From positions 43,802 to 107,801 of IMG/VR virus record IMGVR_UViG_3300027770_002599: a DNA stretch of 64,000 nucleotides. The stretch is one strand, 5' to 3'. This stretch comes from a virus. Of this stretch, positions 1-8,527 are shown piece after piece (the first letter of the stretch is position 1; every line of letters starts with the position of its first letter). The notes beneath the pieces are model-generated. The model was not told the DNA's origin, searched no databases, and saw only the letters and a program-made list of their open reading frames with translations. The position numbers and the translations under genes are program-made.

Positions 1-314
1 GCCTTAATAATTATATTACCATTTACTGCATTTATAAGTAAAGTATCTTCTGCTTGTGCAGAATCCATTCCACATTTAATTTGAAATCTACCAGGACTTG
101 TGGATGTTGTGGTTCCTTTTCTTTGACCGTTTTTATCCAAAACAATTGAGTGTCTTCCATCAGTTGCCTGAAGTAAAACATCTGCAGTTACAGCTCCATC
201 TTTATGTATATGACCAAAAGATATTGAACCGTGATCATTTCCAAATCTGATTCCAGTATAAGTACTATCTGCAGTTGACCCAGGCGTATTTTTTGTATTG
301 ATAGGTGTTGGCAT
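1..314 (-). CDS. Virion structural protein, partial (3' end beyond window)
   Basis: The first 104 codons of a minus-strand gene that runs off the left edge. The start is an ATG at 314, right after the stop of the large gene upstream. The residues are Thr/Gly/Asp-rich with short beta-prone stretches (YTGIRFGNDHGSIS; DGRHSIVLDKNGQRKG), like the small structural proteins that follow baseplate genes in T4-like cyanophages. No enzymatic motif is visible. The role is inferred only from position and composition. Confidence 0.6.
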   Translation of the reverse strand, partial: MPTPINTKNTPGSTADSTYTGIRFGNDHGSISFGHIHKDGAVTADVLLQATDGRHSIVLDKNGQRKGTTTSTSPGRFQIKCGMDSAQAEDTLLINAVNGNIIIK

Positions 315-316
315 AG

Positions 317-3300
317 TTATTGTAGAGTTCCCGGAATGTTGAGTTTTGGATCATTAGCAGTAACATCAGTACCAACTCTTTGAATTGCACTTGGAGGTGT
401 TGTTACTTGAGCAGTAATACTTTCTTGAAGAGTATCATATACACGAATTGGTTCTCCAATCGTTTTATAATATCCAGCATATTTAGCACCCTGATCATAG
501 AACACTGAACCATAATATGCTCTACCATCAACATATCCAGTTTGTTTCAATCCAACCAAATCAGTAACCTGAAGAAGTTTTTGTCTTTCTCCGGTTAATG
601 CAGGATCTAATGGATCTCTAATCACTTTAAATACCGGAGTGAAGGATGCATTTATTCCTGTTTTAGATGGAAGAGTAATTCTTGGATATACTGAAAAACA
701 AGTTCCTTCACTTACTATCTTCACTTCCTTTATTTTACCAAATGGATCACATATGTAATCCAATACTACTCCATTATCAGGTACTATACTAAGTTTGTCA
801 ACTCCACATTCATAATTAATTCCAGGATCATCTATAATAACACTTTCCAAAATTAAGCATACCGGATATCCCGAAACTTGTGGTCCTGGTGTTGGAGGTG
901 GTGGTGTTGGTGTTGGAGGTGGTGGTGTTGGTGTTGGAGGTGGTGGTGTTGGTGTAGGAGTAGGTGTTGGAAATGGAGTTAATGATCCGCAACGTACAAA
1001 ACTTCCAATAGGAGCACTTGCATTTAATGTCATAATAATATTACCATCAGTATCAAGAATTACCAAATCATTATCCGATAATTTTGTTAATGGTGGTATT
1101 AATTCAGATCCTACATAAACTGTTCCTGATTTAGATGATATTGGACCATATATTCTTCCACCATCCAAATCATATACTTTACTTGCATTTATAGTTATGT
1201 TATTATTGCCATCTTTTACTTCAAATGAATCTGCTGGTGATGATATTTTTATGTCTATTGATTGTTTTCCAGTTTTCTTAGTTAGATCCAAATAAATTCC
1301 TGGACCAGTATATCCTTTAGTTGATGTACTACAGATAGGATTTGGCCCTGGAGGTGGTGGTATTGGAGTAGTTTGTTCACATTTACCAGTAGTTGAATTA
1401 AGAGTATATCCAGGATTACATTCACATTTTTGTGTTACCAAATTATATGTTGCATTTGGATCTTTACAATTTTTAATAGAAGGAGTATTACCTTGAGCAG
1501 CAGGAATTACTTTAGATACAACACCCTTACCACTAATTTTCTTGGGACAGGGTGGAGAAATTAAAACTGCAGAAATCGCAACAGGATTTTGTTGCCAAGA
1601 AAAAGCATCCGCTTCTATGACGGAAGTTTGCTTTGTAATTTCAAGAGCAACACCAGATGGATTTACTGCGAATATATCAGATGCAACTTTAGTATTTGTA
1701 AGAGTTATTACAAGATCATAAGTCCCTTTAGTTATATTTGCAATATCTTCAATAGGATCTCCAACAAAATCCGTTGTTGTTCTTATATCTACTCCATTAA
1801 TTGTAAATGATGCAATATTATCTCCTTGCATTTTTACCTTATAGGAACCGTCCTCTGGAAAAGTTACATTTCTCCACGTAAGAGTGAATGTTCCAGTAAT
1901 TGCTGCATTTGGAGAATTGACATCCCCCAGATATGGAGATACGGAATACTTATTCATATAATCACTCCATCTCTTATCATTCCAATGAACTAATGGAATT
2001 CCCTCATATGTTATTTTATCCTTTTGTGTTATAAAATTACTATTTGTTTGTTGTGGTGAAGTTGGTATAACAGTAGGGGCATAAAAAGCAGTTCCTTCTC
2101 TTTGGAATCCTAATGCAGCCAAAGATGGCATTTCATTCGTATCCAATGTAAGAAAATGTTCTCCTGTTCCGAGACGAAAATACCTAATCACCTCAGATCT
2201 ATCTACTCCTGGAGTATCATATGCTGCTCCAACAACACCCTCAAAGTTATACCCTATAGCAACTGCATTATCTTTTTCAGGTATGCTGGTTGTATATAAG
2301 TGATCTCCAGTAGGTCCATGAAATAAACGATATACGGGTACAGTTCCCGATACTTGATTAATATCTTTAAATAACTTAAAGGCAAGACCTTCTTCATTTA
2401 GATTGTTTTGTTCTATAAATTCTGTTGTTGGATTTGAAGTATAGAAATGTTGACTTTGTGCTGGTCCACCAAAATCAAAGGTAAAAAACCTTCTCATATC
2501 AACAGTTTCTACTGGTTTAGATATTATTGGAATACTAGACTGCCAATCCAAAGTACTAAAAATCTTAAGATCAATAGTAGATTTTTTATCAATTGGTGAA
2601 TTGGTAACTTCAGTTGTAATTTTATGTTTTCCTTTTGTAAGAAATATTTTTGATGAACCTGGATTTTCTACATTAAATCCTTCAGCATTATGAACTTCTT
2701 TTCCATCAATAAGTATTCTTCCACTATTATCTGCAGTTGCCTTAACAGCATAATATCCATCATAAGCAATATCTACTTCCCAGTCATTACTATGAGTTAC
2801 ACCTGCAGAATCACTTGATGGAGTATCTAATGGAGGAACAGGAGACAATGCATACCTGTTCATAAAGTTACTCCAAGGAGAATTTTTAGAGGGGGGCGGA
2901 GTAGAAGAATTAGAACTAGGAGTATTAGTTTGCTGTTTGGAAATAATATCTTTAAGTTTTAGTCCTTCCGCACCGTCTCCACTAATAGTAATAGATCTTC
3001 CGCTTCCAGCACCCGGTCTAGTTACCATTTGTCCAGGAGGAACCGAAAGAGTTGTAAAAAAATCTCCTTGTGCATCTTTTCCATAATATATTTCTGTTGC
3101 CCCACCAAGGATTGGTAATGGTTTATCCAAAACTATTTTTGTATCAGGAACTAATGTTAATGGAGGTATAGGAGCAGGAGTAGTGATAGCAGGAGTAGGT
3201 GGAGTATATCCTACAGGATAATATCTTACAGGATACCAAGATTTTTTTGCAGGAAACCGAGTAGACCAAATTGGATTTGGAGGACATCTACCACTCTGAA

Positions 3301-5398
3301 CTTTTGGTTTTTCTTGAGGAACTGGTGCAGGAGGAGCATCAATAGTTAATGACACACCCATTGGATTTTCATTCCAAGATTTACTTGATATAATAGTTCC
3401 TGAATTAACTTCTGATGAAGAAAATATTCTTTTAAAAGATCCAGAACTAACCTGCAATACCACATTATCCCAACCTTGGTATCCCTCATCAACTATAAAA
3501 CTCTTATTATCTCCAGATGGAGTTTCATCCCCAGTATAAGAAGATATGCTATTATTATAGATTGGAGTAATTACAGAAGCAGTACAAGGACCATAAATTT
3601 TTCCACCACTTATAGTATATGATTTTGTACTTGGTGTGGATATAGCACTGGATAGTTTTGATATATTACTATCAACATTTGGTATAGAAATCATATAATC
3701 TAAACCAGATCTCCCGCTGACGGTTATTGTAACATTTTGATCTCCAGTATATGAACTCAAATCTAAATAAATTCCTGGACCATTAAAACCAGTTACCGCA
3801 CTTGGGGCAGATACTTGAGAAGATGTTGAACCACCAAGTATTGGTATGGTGATTGGTGCATAAAAAGCAGTTAATTCTCTTTGAAATCCTAATGGCGACA
3901 AAAATTGCATTTCATTAGTATCTAATGTAAGAAAATGTTCTCCAGTTCCAGGACGAAAATATCTAACTACTTCAGCTCTATCTACTCCTGGAGTATCATA
4001 TGCTGCTCCAACAATACCTTCAAAGTTATACCCTGCAGCAACTGCATTATCTCTTTCAACTATACTTGCCACATAAAGATGATCTCCAGTAGGTCCATAA
4101 AACAAACGATATACTGGTACAGTTCCAGGAACTTGATTGGTATCTTTAAATAACTTAAAGGCAAGAACTTCTTCATATAGATTGTTTTCTGCTATAAATT
4201 CTGTTGATGGATTTGAAGTATAGAAATGTTGACTTTGTGCTGGTCCACCAAAATCAAAGGTAAAAAACCTTCTCATATCAACAGTTTCTGCATATTTAAC
4301 TACAGGTGGTGGTGTTACAATTGGAGCATAAATTGGAACATTCAATAAATTTATATAAATTTTATGCTTACCTGCTTTATATGTTTTTTTGATTGGAGTT
4401 GGCACATCTAAAAATTGATTTAGATCTGCAATAAATTGATTGTCAATAAAAACTTTTGCAACATTATCACACAATCCACGAATGATATATTCTCCATCAT
4501 AAGGAAAATCAACTTCCCATTCAAACACAAATAACTTTCCAGAATTATCAGTACCGGGAACATTAGATGGTGGAACTGGAGATATTGCATATGTATTGGT
4601 AAATGGATTCCACGCAGGATGTGAAACCAGATATGTTTGATTATATAAAGTAGATCCGTAACTAATCTTTAAAGGTTTTTTCTTTCTTGTAGTCCAAAAT
4701 GGATTAGATGCTGTAGATAATGATTTCTGATATTTGTCAATTTCATATGCAATTGGATCTGCACCAATTCCAGTATATGCCTCTGGTTGCCAAGGCCCTA
4801 AATCTTCTCCATTAGGTCCCCAATTTCTGCCAAATCCAACAGTTGTATCAGGACATATTTCATAATCTTCAAAGTCTGCTTCTTTATCATATGTTTCATA
4901 CGATTCTGTAACTTCACCTAAAACAGCAACTAATACTGCACCATTTGTATTATTGCAAGGATCATTTAAATCAACCAGAGGTGGATATTGATATCCGTGC
5001 CCGCCTCTAATAAGATCTACAGCAAGTACTGCCCCATCAACACCTATAATAGGATTACCTGCTGCACCAATTCCACCACCACCAAAAAATTGAACTTTAG
5101 GCGCACCGCAAGGTTTAACTTGTTGCAATCCACCACAATCAGTCTCAGTAGAAAGAGTATCATTTGGAGTTAATTTATTGACTTCATTAATATTAAGATA
5201 TCTTATATTGTTATCACCATCCTTAAAAATGAATACTGTTCCAGGATTTTTTTGAGCATATGCATTTGCTTCACATATAGTATAATCATATTCATATCCA
5301 GTAGCACCATCAATAAATCCTACTTTAATCGCAGCAGTAGTTACAGGTGCTGTTAAATTAAAAAGATCAACTCCACGTACTTTATTTGAATTTGCCAT
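317..5398 (-). CDS. Giant multidomain virion adhesin-like protein (1693 aa)
   Basis: No full-length homologue is recognised, but the build is modular. Three related modules (about residues 263-336, 840-946, 1136-1236) each begin W..(Y/F)..N.Y..SP and continue as a PA14-like beta segment with DG.Y and an ID/IN turn. Two copies of a DUF5648-type repeat (about 371-513 and 963-1113) carry Y-R-L/F, TGDHLY and GTGEHFLT signatures. Two GPGIYLDL modules (about 540 and 1390) follow the same plan. Near 1310-1342 there is a six-Cys EGF-like patch, then a Pro/Thr linker (about 1478-1503). The C-terminus has a GYVDGRAYYG motif seen in cyanophage structural proteins. A late promoter lies about 50 bp upstream. 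Likely a tail-fibre or baseplate-peripheral adhesin; function is inferred. Confidence 0.75.
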   Translation of the reverse strand: MANSNKVRGVDLFNLTAPVTTAAIKVGFIDGATGYEYDYTICEANAYAQKNPGTVFIFKDGDNNIRYLNINEVNKLTPNDTLSTETDCGGLQQVKPCGAPKVQFFGGGGIGAAGNPIIGVDGAVLAVDLIRGGHGYQYPPLVDLNDPCNNTNGAVLVAVLGEVTESYETYDKEADFEDYEICPDTTVGFGRNWGPNGEDLGPWQPEAYTGIGADPIAYEIDKYQKSLSTASNPFWTTRKKKPLKISYGSTLYNQTYLVSHPAWNPFTNTYAISPVPPSNVPGTDNSGKLFVFEWEVDFPYDGEYIIRGLCDNVAKVFIDNQFIADLNQFLDVPTPIKKTYKAGKHKIYINLLNVPIYAPIVTPPPVVKYAETVDMRRFFTFDFGGPAQSQHFYTSNPSTEFIAENNLYEEVLAFKLFKDTNQVPGTVPVYRLFYGPTGDHLYVASIVERDNAVAAGYNFEGIVGAAYDTPGVDRAEVVRYFRPGTGEHFLTLDTNEMQFLSPLGFQRELTAFYAPITIPILGGSTSSQVSAPSAVTGFNGPGIYLDLSSYTGDQNVTITVSGRSGLDYMISIPNVDSNISKLSSAISTPSTKSYTISGGKIYGPCTASVITPIYNNSISSYTGDETPSGDNKSFIVDEGYQGWDNVVLQVSSGSFKRIFSSSEVNSGTIISSKSWNENPMGVSLTIDAPPAPVPQEKPKVQSGRCPPNPIWSTRFPAKKSWYPVRYYPVGYTPPTPAITTPAPIPPLTLVPDTKIVLDKPLPILGGATEIYYGKDAQGDFFTTLSVPPGQMVTRPGAGSGRSITISGDGAEGLKLKDIISKQQTNTPSSNSSTPPPSKNSPWSNFMNRYALSPVPPLDTPSSDSAGVTHSNDWEVDIAYDGYYAVKATADNSGRILIDGKEVHNAEGFNVENPGSSKIFLTKGKHKITTEVTNSPIDKKSTIDLKIFSTLDWQSSIPIISKPVETVDMRRFFTFDFGGPAQSQHFYTSNPTTEFIEQNNLNEEGLAFKLFKDINQVSGTVPVYRLFHGPTGDHLYTTSIPEKDNAVAIGYNFEGVVGAAYDTPGVDRSEVIRYFRLGTGEHFLTLDTNEMPSLAALGFQREGTAFYAPTVIPTSPQQTNSNFITQKDKITYEGIPLVHWNDKRWSDYMNKYSVSPYLGDVNSPNAAITGTFTLTWRNVTFPEDGSYKVKMQGDNIASFTINGVDIRTTTDFVGDPIEDIANITKGTYDLVITLTNTKVASDIFAVNPSGVALEITKQTSVIEADAFSWQQNPVAISAVLISPPCPKKISGKGVVSKVIPAAQGNTPSIKNCKDPNATYNLVTQKCECNPGYTLNSTTGKCEQTTPIPPPPGPNPICSTSTKGYTGPGIYLDLTKKTGKQSIDIKISSPADSFEVKDGNNNITINASKVYDLDGGRIYGPISSKSGTVYVGSELIPPLTKLSDNDLVILDTDGNIIMTLNASAPIGSFVRCGSLTPFPTPTPTPTPPPPTPTPPPPTPTPPPPTPGPQVSGYPVCLILESVIIDDPGINYECGVDKLSIVPDNGVVLDYICDPFGKIKEVKIVSEGTCFSVYPRITLPSKTGINASFTPVFKVIRDPLDPALTGERQKLLQVTDLVGLKQTGYVDGRAYYGSVFYDQGAKYAGYYKTIGEPIRVYDTLQESITAQVTTPPSAIQRVGTDVTANDPKLNIPGTLQ
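885..970. repeat. Tandem repeat encoding Pro/Thr linker
   Basis: An 18-24 bp GGTGTTGGAGGTGGTGGT-type unit is repeated about three times. On the minus strand it encodes PTPPPPTPTPPPP, a flexible linker in the 1693-residue protein. Such units expand and contract by slippage. Confidence 0.8.
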
Positions 5399-5448
5399 AT
5401 TTTTTTTATACGTCCTTCAATTCTCTTTTCATATGGAATTAATATTCA

Positions 5449-5456
5449 TATTTATG
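5449..5456 (-). promoter_or_regulatory. T4-type late promoter (CATAAATA)
   Basis: CATAAATA lies about 50 bp before the 1693-residue protein start and overlaps the stop of the gp5-like gene. It matches the T4/cyanophage late consensus NATAAATA. Confidence 0.65.
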
Positions 5457-6957
5457 TGAAATCTTTGGATATAAGTTTTTTCAAATTTTGTATTGGAGTT
5501 GCAAATGGTATTTCTAGTTTTAATGGCTTATCAATAAATTCCTGAGTAGACTTATCAACTTCAGATACTCTTGGATCATTTGGTGTAGTTGTTGCACCAC
5601 CTCCTTTTTGTAATGTATAATAATCTGATATTGGACACTCTGGTTTTAAATCACAACCAAAAACATTAAATGTAATATTTTCAAAATTTAAAGCAGAACT
5701 TATACTACCATTAATTCCACTAATTAATGAACTGACTTGGGATATACCACCACTTACCTGAGATAAAGCATTGCCCACTTTATCAATTTCAGATAATGTA
5801 TCAGAAAGAAATGAATTTGCAATATTTACCGCATTACTAACACCGTCTGTCATCTCTTTCATATTCATGGCAATCATTGTTCCGGTTAATGACTCAACAG
5901 AACAAAGTGTAGTAAAAGTATATGTATTAGGTGGTGTTTCCTTCGTAGTATTTAACATAAATGGATTATTTTTATTGTTTATAGTTTTGTCTTCAAAAAA
6001 TCCTTGCAATTGAGCACAAAGATTTTGAGTAAGTTTATTGTAAAGACATACAATCAATTTAGTAATTGTTTTTTTTATATCAATAAATTGATTTCTTTTA
6101 TTTGGTGGAATTTTATTTACAGTTGGTGCCAGTGCTTTATTGATTTTCTTCAAAACGTACTGCATAATCTTATCAAAAATAATCTTAATATATTTTGCAA
6201 TTTCACAAGCAAAGTTAGCAATCAGTGCTCTAATATCAGATAATATTTGTGATGCAGCATCAACATAACTCTTTGCTGCATGGAGTATTTTATTAATCTC
6301 ATCAGTAAGTTCTTGAATTTTGATTTGTATTGCTTTAAGTGCAGACTTCATCATATTGCACGGATTCATCAATACTGTCTTCTTTTGATATAATTCATTA
6401 CGCTTAATATCAGCAGCACTTTGCTGTTGAACAGCATTTACTCCTTCTAGAGTTGGTTCAGGATTTGCTGGTGTTGGTCCAATACTTTTTCCTTCATCAG
6501 GAACTTTAATAGTTTGATCAGTATATGCACTTGTTGGTGCAAAATTACTTTGTGTAGTTCCAACTGTTTTTCCTAATACAGTTTGTGCATTATTACCAAG
6601 CACTCCCATAATAACTGGAACTTGTGCATCAGAATCATCAAGAAAAAATCCAAATACAAAATTACCTTGTCTTATATTTGGAGTTTGAGAACTTGTTCCT
6701 TGCCCACCCCCAGCCGTAATTGGATACATTACCTGTGCCCAAGGTAATTGATCCGAAGGAATTGTTTCTTCTTCTTTATCGTGATATCCTATAATTCTAA
6801 CTTTATACCTATATCCCCATCCAGGAATTTGATCTGGACTTTCAAATTTTCCAGGAAGTATATTATCTTTCCAAGTAGAATCCTGAGCGATTTGTCCAAT
6901 CCACCAATGAAACCCACCTGTTCCCAAAAATCCTGAATTAAATAATGTTCCTTCCAT
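5452..6957 (-). CDS. 5: gp5-like baseplate hub / central spike protein, no lysozyme domain
   Basis: The first 130 residues match the OB-fold of T4 gp5: WWIGQI, YKVRIIGYH, LPWAQVMYPIT, then FVFGFFLDD and VPVIMGVLG. This domain sits on the gp27 hub ring at the tip of the tail tube. T4 gp5 continues with a T4-lysozyme domain and a beta-helix needle. Here neither is visible. Residues about 190-330 are helical and Lys-rich, and the C-terminus is Ser/Gly-rich. A lysozyme-like domain occurs instead in the 1063-residue protein two genes upstream. The ATG overlaps the stop of the preceding gene (TAATG). The domain call is firm; the loss of lysozyme is read directly from the sequence. Confidence 0.82.
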   Translation of the reverse strand: MEGTLFNSGFLGTGGFHWWIGQIAQDSTWKDNILPGKFESPDQIPGWGYRYKVRIIGYHDKEEETIPSDQLPWAQVMYPITAGGGQGTSSQTPNIRQGNFVFGFFLDDSDAQVPVIMGVLGNNAQTVLGKTVGTTQSNFAPTSAYTDQTIKVPDEGKSIGPTPANPEPTLEGVNAVQQQSAADIKRNELYQKKTVLMNPCNMMKSALKAIQIKIQELTDEINKILHAAKSYVDAASQILSDIRALIANFACEIAKYIKIIFDKIMQYVLKKINKALAPTVNKIPPNKRNQFIDIKKTITKLIVCLYNKLTQNLCAQLQGFFEDKTINNKNNPFMLNTTKETPPNTYTFTTLCSVESLTGTMIAMNMKEMTDGVSNAVNIANSFLSDTLSEIDKVGNALSQVSGGISQVSSLISGINGSISSALNFENITFNVFGCDLKPECPISDYYTLQKGGGATTTPNDPRVSEVDKSTQEFIDKPLKLEIPFATPIQNLKKLISKDFT

Positions 6958-7175
6958 TAGTTCTCGTATATTCTACATTCTGGTGAATCTGGATTTTCAT
7001 CACAAAATAATTCTAATGATGATGGAGTTTTAGTTATTTCTGGATTATTTTTTTGATATCTTTCTAAATTATTCAGTTCATCTTCAAGATGACGAAGACG
7101 TTGACTACAAATATCTGAAGTATCAAGTTCTTGTCTAGTATCAAATATATGTTGTTGAAGAGTTTTAGTGTTCAT
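6957..7175 (-). CDS. Small conserved-position protein between hub genes (72 aa)
   Basis: A short acidic, Leu-rich and probably helical protein with a pattern like LRHLEDELNNLE (residues about 26-38). It is locked between the gp27-like and gp5-like genes by ATGA and TAATG overlaps, so it is very likely translated with them. It may be a hub assembly chaperone or small hub component. No family is recognised. Confidence 0.6.
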   Translation of the reverse strand: MNTKTLQQHIFDTRQELDTSDICSQRLRHLEDELNNLERYQKNNPEITKTPSSLELFCDENPDSPECRIYEN

Positions 7176-8503
7176 ACAGTTGGATTTCCTGTTTTTCCAT
7201 AAGAATCTCTAACCAAAATCAATTTAGTAAAAGTCCCTGTTGTAGAAATCATATGACATAAATGTGATATCATATATATGCCACCAAATTGTTCGCTTTT
7301 ACTTTTATCGGTATTTGAGGATAGTTCTGGATTATCAACAAAAATAAGATCTCCTGCGTGTAAACTAAAATCACCAGGAATCGTAATTCTTACTTTAATT
7401 GTAAACAGTTGATTATATCGCATTGCTGCTTGATTTAAGATACCATTCGGATCAAAATTTTGTTCTTGTGATTTGCTAATTTGTTCTTTAGTATTTCCCG
7501 TAGGTAATGTTCCAGTATCAATGAGCATATATGATGTTCTAGTATGCTTATTAGGAAACTCATCATTTAAAACTGGAAGTTCTTTTCCTGCAAGTTTTAA
7601 ATTTTCTTTCGTTAATTCTGCTCTTGGATATTCTACTTTATAATAACAATTGAATGGATCAAACGTTATAATTTTTGTTGAATATGTGCCTATTTCAAAT
7701 TTTGATACAACATCAGCAGTATTATCAATATCATACTCAAGAATCTTTCCACCATATCCAACCGGAATATTTTGACCTCCAGAATCTGGCGAATCATTAT
7801 AAATTAAAGACTTTACTGGTTTAGATAAAAATAATTTATCAATTGATTTATATTGAAATCCCTTTGAGGTTTCAAAGAAAAAATATCCCGCAGTATTTCC
7901 TTTTGCATTTTGAGTATTTGGTACTGATCTTTTTGATAACCAAGTGCAAAGATAAATTGGTTTTTTATTATTTCCTATAAAGTTATAATTATTTAAAGTT
8001 TCTTCAATATCAATATTCTTTTTAGTATTTAAACAATTATTATCAGTAAGAATATATTTAATATGATCAGAAATCTTACCATTAAATCTAGTTTTTACTC
8101 TAATTTGCTCATTTAAAATATATTCTTTTGATACCAAATCTAAAGAAATTAAAGATCTTCTTGAATCTTGATTTAATGGAGATATTTTATTTACATATAG
8201 TGCTAAATCTAATTTATTATCCAAATTATCAGTCATTACCAACTTCATTTTTTCTTGTCCAACCAAAGGTAAACCTTCAATTACACTCATATACTTACCA
8301 TTATTTTCAACAGAATTACCAGTATCAGTATAAACACAAGTTACTTTTATTGTTTGTTGTAAAATACTTTCATAATAATATAACTCAGTTGTTCCATTCG
8401 CAATATCTACATTTTGTTTAGTCTTATTTGAGGTAACACTAAACAGATTTATATTGGAAGGTTCTGCTAATTTTGAAAATAATTGTTGCTGTTCGTCTGC
8501 CAT
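7172..8503 (-). CDS. Probable gp27-like baseplate hub protein
   Basis: 443 residues. The order of alternating beta segments resembles gp27/gpD-type hub proteins: an N-terminal barrel with KVTCVYTDTG, a middle adaptor domain, and a C-terminal barrel with KVRITIPGDF, HAGDLIFVDNPE and GGIYMISHLCH. The reading GDLIFVDN...YMISH matches the part of such hubs that closes the second barrel. Position next to the gp5-like gene, its T4 partner, supports this. Sequence identity to T4 gp27 is too low to be certain. Confidence 0.6.
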   Translation of the reverse strand: MADEQQQLFSKLAEPSNINLFSVTSNKTKQNVDIANGTTELYYYESILQQTIKVTCVYTDTGNSVENNGKYMSVIEGLPLVGQEKMKLVMTDNLDNKLDLALYVNKISPLNQDSRRSLISLDLVSKEYILNEQIRVKTRFNGKISDHIKYILTDNNCLNTKKNIDIEETLNNYNFIGNNKKPIYLCTWLSKRSVPNTQNAKGNTAGYFFFETSKGFQYKSIDKLFLSKPVKSLIYNDSPDSGGQNIPVGYGGKILEYDIDNTADVVSKFEIGTYSTKIITFDPFNCYYKVEYPRAELTKENLKLAGKELPVLNDEFPNKHTRTSYMLIDTGTLPTGNTKEQISKSQEQNFDPNGILNQAAMRYNQLFTIKVRITIPGDFSLHAGDLIFVDNPELSSNTDKSKSEQFGGIYMISHLCHMISTTGTFTKLILVRDSYGKTGNPTV

Positions 8504-8527
8504 ATTATTATTTTACTATTTTATTAT

